Assembly: GCA_965370955.1 (NCBI GenBank) | Contig: CBDUWP010000025.1 | Coordinates: 1 to 17,932, forward strand | Origin: CBDUWP01 sp965370955 | Lineage (GTDB): Bacteria > Planctomycetota > Phycisphaerae > Sedimentisphaerales > Anaerobacaceae | Reading direction: 5' to 3' | DNA: 17,932 nt | Shown here: piece after piece, positions 1 to 6,632 of the stretch | How the letters are laid out: the number at the start of each line of letters is the position of its first letter | Numbering within the stretch: position 1 is the first letter of the stretch | Position numbers and translations under genes: made by a program | The notes under the pieces: model-generated | Told to the model about the DNA's origin: nothing | Databases searched by the model: none | What the model saw: only the letters and a program-made list of their open reading frames with translations

Positions 1-689
1 CTCAGCTATCAAGCACCACATCCAACAGGCCAAAACAATTAAAAACATTTGATTTCGATTTATATATAATGGAGATGCCATCTCAGCGACTTGGTTCGCT
101 CAACAAAATATGGCAAAATTTGCAAATCAAACCTTTTACGTTCAACAATCGCAGGTTTTTTTCCAACAATTTTTTCTCTGTCGGTTACGGCCAAATAGAT
201 ATATGGAATTCGATAGCTGACAGATTGCGAGCAGCTCAATGCCGCCAAACATTAAAAACATCTATCCTTTTGATGGACGGTCATGAGGACAGGATTGTTT
301 TGGGCGATCTAAAACGACAGCAAACTATTGTCAAGATTCGCTCTGATAATTCGGCTCAGTCGGTGACACTCGGCCCCGGTCAAGTAGTAATACAAATCAC
401 CGCAAAGAATATCGATGGCAAGCGAGGCGTTTGCAATATGGCGATAACGCCGGCGTTTTATTCTCCAGTTGCCAATATGATACCTGCGCTGAAAAAAATA
501 GAAAAAGCTAAGCGAATATTTTTTGACACCGCAGGTTTTGATGTGGATATGGGGCCGGGCGATTTTATTATTTTCGGGCCTAAAAAATCTGTGGCAGCAA
601 CGGCTACATTGGCCGGCTTAATGTTTAGCTCCGGCAAATCCGAAACGACAAAAATTTACATGATTATCTGCACAAATGTCCCCAACTAA
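1..689 (+). CDS. Unrecognised protein, 5' end beyond window
   Basis: The first in-frame ATG is at 69, but the frame stays open with no stop from there back to the window edge. The residues encoded before that ATG look like ordinary protein (…FDFDLYIMEMPSQ…), so this is most likely the 3' part of a longer gene, with about 228 codons visible. I do not recognise the family. No transmembrane helix is evident. The C-terminal third has a beta/alpha look, with a recognisable block DVDMGPGDFIIFGP followed by a Thr/Ala-rich segment and a hydrophobic end (IYMIICT). The stop overlaps the start of the DUF362 gene by 14 nt, so the two are probably translationally coupled and may act together. Coding is fairly certain; function is unknown. 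Confidence 0.6.
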   Translation, partial: QLSSTTSNRPKQLKTFDFDLYIMEMPSQRLGSLNKIWQNLQIKPFTFNNRRFFSNNFFSVGYGQIDIWNSIADRLRAAQCRQTLKTSILLMDGHEDRIVLGDLKRQQTIVKIRSDNSAQSVTLGPGQVVIQITAKNIDGKRGVCNMAITPAFYSPVANMIPALKKIEKAKRIFFDTAGFDVDMGPGDFIIFGPKKSVAATATLAGLMFSSGKSETTKIYMIICTNVPN

Positions 690-1629
690 TTCCCAAAACC
701 AAAAGCCAACTGCCGCAATTGTCAAATGCCCTGACTATCAGCCGCTTCATGTGCGAGATAGTCTCATTCGGCAATTTGATCTTTTAGGCGGTATGGACAA
801 TTTTTTCGCTTTTGGCGACAGGGTTTTGATCAAGCCCAATTTCGTCATGGCCAGACCCCCTGACGACCCATCTCAAACCCACAGATCGCCCATCATCGAA
901 TTGGCTAAACTCATCAAAGATTTCGGCGCAAAACCTGCCATCGGAGATAGCCCCGGCTGGGGCAGTTTGAAAGACTGTATCAATATCCTAGACTTGGCAA
1001 AGCCTCTGAAAAAATTAGACGTTGAAATTCTAGATTTCAAAAAATTCACCAGATGTAAAATCGACCATAAAAAAATCAATATAAGCACAGATTGTCTCGA
1101 AGCCGATGCGATTATAAACTTACCGAAATTAAAAGCCCATCAACAGATGGTCGCCACCTTTGCCATCAAGAATATATTCGGCTGTATCTGCGGAAAACAA
1201 AAAGCCTACCTGCATTTTTGTAAAGGCCGATCGCAGGAAAGTTTTGCCAAATTCATCATCGAACTTTATAAATATATACAGCCAGCAATAACAATCGTCG
1301 ATGCAGTCGTCGCGATGGAGGGCAACGGGCCAACCAGCGGAACAGCTAAGCATTTGGGATTCTTCTTGGGTTCGAGCGATCCTGTCAGCTGCGAATATCT
1401 CTGCTGTCAACTAACAAATGTCGACCCAAAAACAGTGCCAATCATACAGGCTGCTAAAATCTCCGCTTTCGGCACAGATGGCCTAGAGGACATCAATATT
1501 GTTGGCGATGAACTAGCCATTTGCCGCGATTTTCAGATACCAGAGCAAATACCAGTCAAATTCTCGCTGCCGAGAGTGCTCAAAAGTATCTGTAAACAAC
1601 TGATTTTTAGAGGTTCCCTAAATCGTTAA
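676..1629 (+). CDS. DUF362 domain protein
   Basis: 317 residues, recognised as DUF362 (PF04015). The family pattern is visible in order: VLIKPNFV near residue 50, IGDSPGWGS near residue 94, the block DAIINLPKLKAH near residue 145 followed by IKNIFGC, and DAVVAMEGNGPTSG near residue 210, which is the most conserved family segment. Some DUF362 proteins carry a C-terminal 2x[4Fe-4S] ferredoxin domain. I see no CxxCxxC array here, so this is the short form. No signal peptide or membrane helix is evident. The biochemical role of the family is not settled, so none is assigned. The start ATG lies inside the previous gene with no clear Shine-Dalgarno, which suggests coupling. A perfect 7-bp inverted repeat (AATCGTT, AAA, AACGATT; 1621-1637) spans the stop codon. 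Confidence 0.85.
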   Translation: MSPTNSQNQKPTAAIVKCPDYQPLHVRDSLIRQFDLLGGMDNFFAFGDRVLIKPNFVMARPPDDPSQTHRSPIIELAKLIKDFGAKPAIGDSPGWGSLKDCINILDLAKPLKKLDVEILDFKKFTRCKIDHKKINISTDCLEADAIINLPKLKAHQQMVATFAIKNIFGCICGKQKAYLHFCKGRSQESFAKFIIELYKYIQPAITIVDAVVAMEGNGPTSGTAKHLGFFLGSSDPVSCEYLCCQLTNVDPKTVPIIQAAKISAFGTDGLEDINIVGDELAICRDFQIPEQIPVKFSLPRVLKSICKQLIFRGSLNR

Positions 1630-1738
1630 AAACGATTAAACTGGATATTCGTAAGAGAAAAGCTGCTGCCTTTTTGAAAAAAAAGCAAAACAGCCAATAG
1701 CAATAGCGCATCGTAACTAAATATATAGAGGTTATCGA

Positions 1739-2296
1739 TTGAGCGATAAAATAAATAAGCCGGTTGCAGATAGCCAAGAGGCTTTTGTTCGTCAGGTTCA
1801 AAACGGCGACAGGTCGGCTTGCGATGTATTGATTGATCGATATTACCAACCGATCTATAAATTTTTGCGAAGGACCGGGCACAGCCGCCATATAAGTGAA
1901 GACTTGACTCAGCAGACCTTCATTAAATGCTTTGCCTGTATCGGAAGTTTAAGATCGCCAAAAGCACTGGCAAGTTGGTTATATAAAATTGCCGCTAACA
2001 GCTCGCGACTATGGTGGCGAAAAAATAAAAAAATAGCTGTTGTATATTTAGCTGATTTTCTCGATGAAACAGAAGCAAAAAAAACACCTGACACCCTTGA
2101 ACAAGCACAGCAACTTGAGCAGCTAAATGCCGCCGTACAAAAATTGCCGTGGCATCTGCGACAAACAATTGTGCTTCATTATTTTCAGCAACTGACTATT
2201 AAAGAAACTGCCGAAGCAATAAATGTATCACAGGCAACAATAAAGGGCCGTATAAACCGAGCATTAAAAAAATTAAAAAAGAACCTGACAAAATAA
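1739..2296 (+). CDS. ECF-like sigma-70 family sigma factor
   Basis: 185 residues with a two-domain ECF layout. Region 2 spans about residues 27-95 and includes the characteristic DLTQQTF at 55-61 and a basic/aromatic end (WLYKIAANSSRLWWRK). An acidic linker follows. Region 4 spans about residues 130-182, with LPWHLRQTIVLHYFQQLT and a helix-turn-helix ending ATIKGRINRALKKLKK. It should direct RNA polymerase core to an alternative promoter set. The start is a TTG, chosen because AGAGG (1727-1731) sits 7 nt upstream and the product begins at a natural family length. The downstream gene encodes a membrane protein and is a candidate anti-sigma factor. The 82-nt gap between them shows no terminator. 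Which promoters it reads cannot be told from this window. Confidence 0.88.
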   Translation: MSDKINKPVADSQEAFVRQVQNGDRSACDVLIDRYYQPIYKFLRRTGHSRHISEDLTQQTFIKCFACIGSLRSPKALASWLYKIAANSSRLWWRKNKKIAVVYLADFLDETEAKKTPDTLEQAQQLEQLNAAVQKLPWHLRQTIVLHYFQQLTIKETAEAINVSQATIKGRINRALKKLKKNLTK

Positions 2297-2378
2297 ACCG
2301 CCACAGCTTTGTGGATGCAGTATTACAAAGGAAAAATAAATTGATAAGCATAAATAAAAATTACGGTGTAAAATTAAA

Positions 2379-2909
2379 ATGAAAAAAGACATAATCGAAA
2401 ATAATCTGCATAAAATCAGCGGCCAAACCAATTGCCCCGCACCAAATCATCTTTGTGACGACATAAAAAAACAGCTCGACACGCCAGCCGCCGCCAAGCC
2501 AAAAGGCCACATAAATATAGTCATCGATCTTAGAATAAATAAATATGTTGCGGCAGCTGCCATAATCATCTCGATAATCATGTTCGCTAATCTATTGAAC
2601 CTTCACTCTGGCCAAACTCTCTATAACGAAACCAAAATCGTTCTGCAAAGCCTGCTGCATAAAGACTCTGGTCACACAGATTTTTCTGATTTCAAAAAAC
2701 TCTGCAAAAAATTAAAATCAGCTGGTCACAAAATCGAATATCTAGGTGACACTGCCGATCTGAAAAATCCAGATAGTATCTTAATGTACACCAAACTCGA
2801 AGGTGACAGATACAGTGTTAGATTTATAAATTTGCGAACAGAAATCTTCACTTCCAAACAGTTAATCGCCCATCAAACGAGGCTTTTACAGAGCAAATCT
2901 AACAGATAA
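2379..2909 (+). CDS. Single-pass membrane protein, possible anti-sigma factor
   Basis: 176 residues. An N-terminal cytoplasm-sized segment (1-50) holds two cysteines (C19, C26), and a single hydrophobic helix lies at about residues 56-73. The remaining ~100 residues would face outside the membrane. The order cytosolic domain, helix, external domain, directly after an ECF-like sigma gene, is the usual architecture of a membrane anti-sigma factor. However, the HxxxCxxC zinc motif of ZAS anti-sigma factors is absent and no family is recognised, so the role rests on position alone. The C-terminal domain has an alternating pattern near residues 118-155 (KIEYLGD, DRYSVRFINL). The Shine-Dalgarno is weak. 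A terminator-like hairpin follows about 40 nt after the stop, so this is likely the end of the sigma operon. Confidence 0.65.
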   Translation: MKKDIIENNLHKISGQTNCPAPNHLCDDIKKQLDTPAAAKPKGHINIVIDLRINKYVAAAAIIISIIMFANLLNLHSGQTLYNETKIVLQSLLHKDSGHTDFSDFKKLCKKLKSAGHKIEYLGDTADLKNPDSILMYTKLEGDRYSVRFINLRTEIFTSKQLIAHQTRLLQSKSNR

Positions 2910-2947
2910 AAACCTGTCATTTCTCATTTTTATCAAGCCGCATAAAA

Positions 2948-2981
2948 ACCGCATTATCAATACTGATAAGCGTTTTTTTTT
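2948..2981 (+). terminator. Rho-independent terminator after the sigma operon
   Basis: The arm CGCATTATCA pairs with TGATAAGCG, leaving one bulged A and a four-base loop. A run of T from 2973 follows. It sits about 40 nt beyond the putative anti-sigma gene and separates that operon from the dnaA upstream region. Confidence 0.6.
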
Positions 2982-3042
2982 ATTGATATGCTCAAAAAAT
3001 AAGCTGTAAAAATCGGCATTTAATAGAACCACAATTCACAAC

Positions 3043-3051
3043 TTATCCACA
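3043..3051 (+). promoter_or_regulatory. Consensus DnaA box
   Basis: TTATCCACA is an exact match to the strong E. coli-type DnaA box. It lies about 110 nt upstream of the dnaA promoter in an AT-rich stretch that also holds a T tract at 3089-3098. One box is enough for autoregulation of dnaA. A full replication origin would normally show a cluster, and I found no second convincing box in this window. Confidence 0.7.
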
Positions 3052-3160
3052 ACCGCCACTTACGTTGTGCAAAAGCTGTTAAGAACTTTTTTTTTTCATC
3101 TCTAACCTTAGCATCTCTAGGCATCTGCACCACGTGGAAAATTTTCATCTAAAAACACTA

Positions 3161-3189
3161 TTGACCACCCCCAGAATCTATTCAATAAT
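3161..3189 (+). promoter_or_regulatory. Sigma70-like promoter for dnaA
   Basis: The -35 TTGACC (3161-3166) and -10 AATAAT (3184-3189) are separated by 17 nt; each hexamer differs from consensus at one position. Transcription would start near 3196. This matters for annotation, because the longest dnaA reading frame begins at GTG 3134, upstream of this promoter, so that start would not be on the transcript. Confidence 0.55.
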
Positions 3190-3204
3190 AATCCTCATAC
3201 AATT

Positions 3205-3360
3205 AACATTGATCGCGAAAGAAAAGGATAAAATGCAGGAAATAGTCATGGACGACAATACTGTTTTGGCAAAACACACGGCAACATTGATCGCAAAGGA
3301 AAAGGGCAAAATGCAGGAAATAGTCATGGACGACAATATTACTTTGGTGGAACACGTGGC
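3205..3360 (+). repeat. 78-bp tandem duplication over the dnaA start
   Basis: Two adjacent copies, 3205-3282 and 3283-3360, differ at 12 of 78 positions by my count. The longest identical block covers AAAATGCAGGAAATAGTCATG and about ten bases beyond, which is a Shine-Dalgarno (AGGA) 7 nt before an ATG. The period of 26 codons keeps the reading frame. Both copies therefore carry a complete translation start in the dnaA frame, at ATG 3248 and ATG 3326. A weaker similarity begins at ATG 3401 (MQD…D..IVLQ) and may be a decayed third unit. Confidence 0.85.
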
Positions 3361-4897
3361 CAGCCAAACGGATTCGGCTAGCACCAATAAACAAAATTAC
3401 ATGCAAGACACTATCACGGAGGATGGCGATATCGTTTTGCAAAGCCGGGCTGATTTGGCTGGCCAAGGGATTTTAGCCAGCCAGCCCGGAATCATAAATC
3501 ATTCAGCTGATACAACCGCCGTTTTAAGAACAGAGCTTTCTAAAGTAATCGGCCAAGATAAGTTTGCTATTTGGTTCAAAGATTCGACAACATTTATTCT
3601 GGAAGATAACCATCTAGAAATCAACGTTCCCAATTCATTTTTTGCCAACTGGATTGAGGGACATTTTATGTCGCAGCTGAATCTAATCATCAAAAAAATA
3701 ACGAATCAAACCTGTCAAATAAAATTCAATATAGATTCTAGCCTATCAGCTAAAAAATCCAAAACAGCGGCAACTTCAACAACTATTACAGCCAAAAGTT
3801 CTACTTGCGGCACAACCAAACCAAACCTTCACAAAAAATATAAGAGAAAAAAACGCCTAAAACTCAGCTTCGACAATTTTCTGGTGGGCAAATGCAATCG
3901 GCTAGCCTACAACGCCGCCGCCAGCTTGGCTGAAAATCCAAAGGGCCCTTTCAATCATCTTTTCATTCACGGTAAATGCGGAATAGGCAAAACACATCTT
4001 CTTCAAGGCATCTGTAATCATCTGCGTAAAACAAGGCCAAACGCCAACTGGCTATATCTGTCAGCTGAGGATTTTGCTAACCAATTCGTAATGTCACTCA
4101 AAAACCGCAAGCTGGAAGCTTTTCGCCAAAGACTCAGAAGAGTTGACCTTTTAGCTATAGATGACATTCATTTTTTAGCCAACAAACCCTCGACCCAAGA
4201 AGAATTTTTCCACACTTTCAACAACATAGACCTAGCCGGCAAACAAATAGCCCTCGTCTCAGATGCCCATCCAAAAATGATCGAAAAGCTGTCAGAAAAA
4301 CTTACCAGCCGTTTCATTTCCGGTATGGTTGTCAAGATTGAAACACCAGACATCGAGGTCAGAACTGGTATTTGCCGCCAATTCGCAAAAAAAATGAACC
4401 AGCCGATACCAGAGGCTGTAATAAAATATTTATCTGACAATCTCACTAGTAACGTTCGTGAGCTGGAAGGTGCCGTATTGAAATTGGCCGCTATCAGCTC
4501 CATCCAAAATCAAAAAATCGACCTATCAATGGCAACTGAGGTTTTAAGCGATCATCTGATCACCGCCGATCCAATAGTGCACACCGGTGAGATGGAAGCC
4601 GTTTGTGCCGCATTTTTCGGCGTTACCGCAAGTGACATTCAATCGTCCAAAAAAACTCGCACTATAGCACTGGCCAGACATTTCGCGATGTATCTAGCCC
4701 GTAAATATACAAAGCTTTCCTGCTCAGATATTGGTCGCGCGATGGGCAATAAAAATCATGCAACTGTTTTAACCGCTTGCAAAAAAATCAATGAGCATTT
4801 ACAGCATAATCGCTCAATGAACTGGAGAGGGCCGGCAGGCAATCGAATAGAAAAAACGTCCGCTATTTTAGCCAAACTCGAACAAACCATCGTCTGA
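3248..4897 (+). CDS. dnaA: Chromosomal replication initiator DnaA
   Basis: AAA+ ATPase that binds DnaA boxes and opens the replication origin. Counting from ATG 3248 (549 aa): a non-conserved extension at 1-85; domain I at about 89-160 (FAIWFKD, VPNSFFANWIEGHF); a Ser/Thr/Lys-rich linker (domain II); and domain III starting LSFDNFLVGKCNRLAYNAA. Domain III holds Walker A GKCGIGKTH near 242-250, Walker B LLAIDDIHF near 301-309 and the sensor-II region NVRELEGAV. Domain IV ends with the DNA-binding signature NKNHATVLTACKKI near 499-512. The start is uncertain: ATG 3233, 3248, 3311 and 3326 are in frame. 3248 and 3326 each have AGGA 7 nt upstream. GTG 3134 lies upstream of the predicted promoter and has no ribosome site. 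The N-terminal extension is unusually long for DnaA whichever start is used. Confidence 0.96.
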   Translation: MDDNTVLAKHTATLIAKEKGKMQEIVMDDNITLVEHVASQTDSASTNKQNYMQDTITEDGDIVLQSRADLAGQGILASQPGIINHSADTTAVLRTELSKVIGQDKFAIWFKDSTTFILEDNHLEINVPNSFFANWIEGHFMSQLNLIIKKITNQTCQIKFNIDSSLSAKKSKTAATSTTITAKSSTCGTTKPNLHKKYKRKKRLKLSFDNFLVGKCNRLAYNAAASLAENPKGPFNHLFIHGKCGIGKTHLLQGICNHLRKTRPNANWLYLSAEDFANQFVMSLKNRKLEAFRQRLRRVDLLAIDDIHFLANKPSTQEEFFHTFNNIDLAGKQIALVSDAHPKMIEKLSEKLTSRFISGMVVKIETPDIEVRTGICRQFAKKMNQPIPEAVIKYLSDNLTSNVRELEGAVLKLAAISSIQNQKIDLSMATEVLSDHLITADPIVHTGEMEAVCAAFFGVTASDIQSSKKTRTIALARHFAMYLARKYTKLSCSDIGRAMGNKNHATVLTACKKINEHLQHNRSMNWRGPAGNRIEKTSAILAKLEQTIV

Positions 4898-5046
4898 TTC
4901 TCAAAACAAAACCGTTAACTTGTTCTTTTTGGCATCTCTGTATTGGGGCCAAAAAAAATGCCGGCTGACAAATCAATCAGACTCATCAGCCGACACTTTG
5001 GGTCGCTAAACCCTATTAACCAATTCTAAAAAGGAGGAGGAGAAAA

Positions 5047-5112
5047 ATGTTCATTTCAAAAATTTATGTCATATCAAATCCTGCTATCATCAAAAAACTT
5101 TTTATTTTCTAA
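5047..5112 (+). CDS. 21-codon ORF behind a very strong ribosome site
   Basis: The ORF begins at ATG, reads MFISKIYVISNPAII… and ends in KKLFIF before TAA; it is hydrophobic with two lysines near the end. It is listed because the twelve-base AAGGAGGAGGAG directly upstream is close to the full anti-Shine-Dalgarno complement and is stronger than any other site in the window, with two hairpins just before it. It could be a leader peptide or a small membrane peptide. It is also possible that the purine run is incidental and the ORF is not translated. No family is recognised. Confidence 0.35.
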   Translation: MFISKIYVISNPAIIKKLFIF

Positions 5113-5263
5113 CCGTTGCATATAAATACGCGGGACTAGCCAATTTGTTCAAAAAAATAGATAAAATATGACAATTACAGATATGGCTCTTTTAATAGCC
5201 TTGCAAATCGCCTGTTTTGCCCACATTTACACCCGAAAAACGATAAAAAAACCAAAAATTGGC

Positions 5264-5291
5264 TTGTTTTAAATCCGAAAACCCCTACAAT
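5264..5291 (+). promoter_or_regulatory. Promoter for rplS
   Basis: -35 TTGTTT (5264-5269), a 16-nt spacer, and -10 TACAAT (5286-5291). The predicted leader of about 50 nt begins with a small hairpin, TCTCT (5299-5303) / AGAGA (5309-5313), before the Shine-Dalgarno AGGAG at 5336-5340. The promoter supports rplS being the first gene of its own transcript. Confidence 0.45.
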
Positions 5292-5349
5292 AGTCGTTTC
5301 TCTACCATAGAGACAGATCAAGTAACATTATTAGCAGGAGATATATCTC

Positions 5350-5718
5350 GTGAGAACTGAGCTTTTAAACGCAGCTGCCCAAAGCAGCCTCAAAACAGAC
5401 TTGCCGTTTTTCGAAATAGGCGACACAGTTGAAGTTAGCTGTAAGATCAAAGAGGGCAACAAAGAACGCGTCCAAATCTTCGCCGGCACAGTCATCGCCA
5501 GAAGAGGCTCTGGCATCAACGATGTTTTCACTGTCCGCCGTATGAGCAACAACGAAGGTGTTGAGCGAATTTTCCCTATTCACTCCCCTAACGTTATTGA
5601 TGTCAAGGCGATCAGAAGCGGTAAGACCAGACGTTCCAAGCTTTATTTCCTCCGCGACAGAACTGGCAAATCCGTACGTTTAGCTCAAAGACACAGCACC
5701 CATACAATAAAAAGATAA
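5350..5718 (+). CDS. rplS: 50S ribosomal protein L19
   Basis: 122 residues, normal for the family. L19 lies at the 30S-50S interface of the ribosome. The family blocks are clear: FEIGDTVEV near residue 21, ERVQIFAGTVIARRG near 39, FTVRRMSNNEGVERIFPIHSP near 60-80 and the basic C-terminus GKTRRSKLYFLRDRTGKSVRL. The start is GTG with AGGAG ending 9 nt upstream. In many bacteria rplS closes an rpsP-rimM-trmD-rplS operon. Here it stands alone with its own promoter, with dnaA upstream and yraN downstream. Confidence 0.96.
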   Translation: MRTELLNAAAQSSLKTDLPFFEIGDTVEVSCKIKEGNKERVQIFAGTVIARRGSGINDVFTVRRMSNNEGVERIFPIHSPNVIDVKAIRSGKTRRSKLYFLRDRTGKSVRLAQRHSTHTIKR

Positions 5719-5738
5719 GTGACAAGGGGCAAGGGGCT

Positions 5739-5781
5739 GAATCTTAGGGCAGTAGCCCAAAAGTGGTAAAGGGCGAGATTC
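5739..5781 (+). other. Nested stem-loop between rplS and yraN
   Basis: GAATCT (5739-5744) can pair with AGATTC (5776-5781), enclosing a perfect hairpin GGGC (5747-5750) / GCCC (5755-5758) with loop AGTA. The surrounding 126-nt gap is unusually G-rich for this window and ends in a T8 run at 5805-5812. The T run lies 23 nt beyond the stem, too far for a classical terminator. It could be an attenuator or processing element in the rplS-yraN transcript. Confidence 0.35.
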
Positions 5782-5844
5782 TTGGGACAGGGAAGCTAAT
5801 ATCGTTTTTTTTGGGTAAGACTTGTAAATTAAATTAGGCTTTAC

Positions 5845-6249
5845 ATGTTTGGCTGGCCCTTAGGAAAAAAAGAAAAAAGAGCAACCATCACAAACAACCC
5901 TCATCTTCTCGGCAAATGGGGCGAGAAACAAGCACTCAAATATCTCAAGAAACAAGGCTATAAATATGTCTGCAAAAACTTCCGCTGCAAAAGAGGTGAA
6001 ATAGATTTAATCGTAACGGACAAAGACACTATCGTTTTTGTAGAAGTCAAAACCAGATCCAGCGAAACCTACACCCCCATTGAAACCGCCTTTACCAAAG
6101 CCAAGATGAGACATCTTCGAAGTGCCGCCAGATATTTCGTAGCTAAACATAAAATCAATGACCGACTATTACGTTTTGATTTTATCACTATAAAACCAAC
6201 AGGCAAATCAAGCTGTGAAAAAAGACATTACAAAAATGCCTTTGTGTAA
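5845..6249 (+). CDS. yraN: YraN family (UPF0102) nuclease-like protein
   Basis: 134 residues, typical UPF0102 size. It has the PD-(D/E)XK-like core: GKWGEKQAL at 23-31, KNFRCKRGEIDLI at 44-56 (E52 and D54) and VFVEVKTRSS at 64-73 (E67 and K69), followed by the helix block AKMRHLRSAARYF. These acidic and lysine residues are those expected of the Holliday-junction-resolvase-like fold. The cellular role of YraN is not firmly established. It follows rplS in the same direction across a 126-nt structured gap; rplS and yraN (next to rnhB) are often clustered, but rnhB is not here. There is no strong ribosome binding site. Confidence 0.92.
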   Translation: MFGWPLGKKEKRATITNNPHLLGKWGEKQALKYLKKQGYKYVCKNFRCKRGEIDLIVTDKDTIVFVEVKTRSSETYTPIETAFTKAKMRHLRSAARYFVAKHKINDRLLRFDFITIKPTGKSSCEKRHYKNAFV

Positions 6250-6313
6250 ACTGATATTGAATTGGTCGTCTTAAGCACAACCAACAAATTGTAGAGTTCA
6301 TTTCATTATATCA

Positions 6314-6338
6314 CAAAACAAGCTCGTCCCTTGTGTTG
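6314..6338. terminator. Possible stem between convergent yraN and csp
   Basis: CAAAACAAG and CTTGTGTTG can pair with one mismatch around a 7-nt loop. The stem sits between the 3' ends of two converging transcripts, where a bidirectional terminator would be expected. There is no clean T run on either side, so the call is weak. Confidence 0.25.
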
Positions 6339-6363
6339 TAGAATCCGCCCCTTTGATCAGCCA

Positions 6364-6573
6364 CTAGGACTTCGTAGCGATCTCGACGTTTTCAGCCCTT
6401 TCGCCCTTTTCGCCAGCTACGACATCAAACTTGACAGCCTGTCCCTCGTCAAGATTTTTGAATCCATCGCCAATGATATTTGCATAATGAACGAAAATGT
6501 CGTTGCCCTCTGCTGTGGTGATAAAGCCGTATCCTTTTCTCGGATTGAACCACTTAACAATGCCCTCAGACAT
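6364..6573 (-). CDS. Cold-shock domain protein (CspA family)
   Basis: 69 residues forming a single cold-shock domain, an OB fold that binds single-stranded RNA and DNA. RNP1 is KGYGFI (13-18) and RNP2 is DIFVHY (25-30). The N-terminus EGIVKWFNPRKGYGFI and C-terminus KGERAENVEI are standard. The start ATG has AAGGAG about 7 nt upstream. It lies 59 nt downstream of the HU gene on the same strand and could be co-transcribed. A separate weak promoter is also possible in the gap (TTGATT at 6629-6624, TATTCA at 6605-6600, 18-nt spacer, minus strand). Proteins of this class act as RNA chaperones; whether this one is cold-induced is not shown. Confidence 0.95.
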   Translation of the reverse strand: MSEGIVKWFNPRKGYGFITTAEGNDIFVHYANIIGDGFKNLDEGQAVKFDVVAGEKGERAENVEIATKS

Positions 6574-6632
6574 GAAATAACTCCTTTACCATTATTTTTT
6601 GAATACACAACATTTAACTAAACAATCAACAA

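Larger units (their letters stand above)
4898..5330 (+). other. Structured intergenic region between dnaA and rplS
   Basis: 433 nt without a conventional gene. It holds a hairpin CGGCTGA (4962-4968) / TCAGCCG (4986-4992), a second small stem GGGT (5000-5003) / ACCC (5010-5013), and then an exceptional Shine-Dalgarno run AAGGAGGAGGAG (5031-5042) in front of a 21-codon ORF. An AT-rich stretch follows, and the rplS promoter at its end. No tRNA or known riboswitch pattern was recognised. Confidence 0.5.

Noticed and set aside
60..248. Minus-strand 62-codon frame at the left edge
   Set aside because: The plus-strand frame is open to the window edge and reads as a plausible continuous protein that couples to the DUF362 gene.
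3134..3247. GTG 3134 as the dnaA start, giving a 587-aa protein
   Set aside because: It has no ribosome site, and a good sigma70-like promoter (3161-3189) lies downstream of it. ATG 3248 and 3326 have well-spaced AGGA sites.
3205..3360. The tandem repeat as a cluster of replication iterons
   Set aside because: There are only two clear copies, they lie in a coding frame and contain no DnaA box; the best-conserved part is the translation start.
4168..4503. 111-codon open frame on the minus strand inside dnaA
   Set aside because: It lies fully opposite the conserved AAA+ domain of DnaA and has no recognisable motif or ribosome site.
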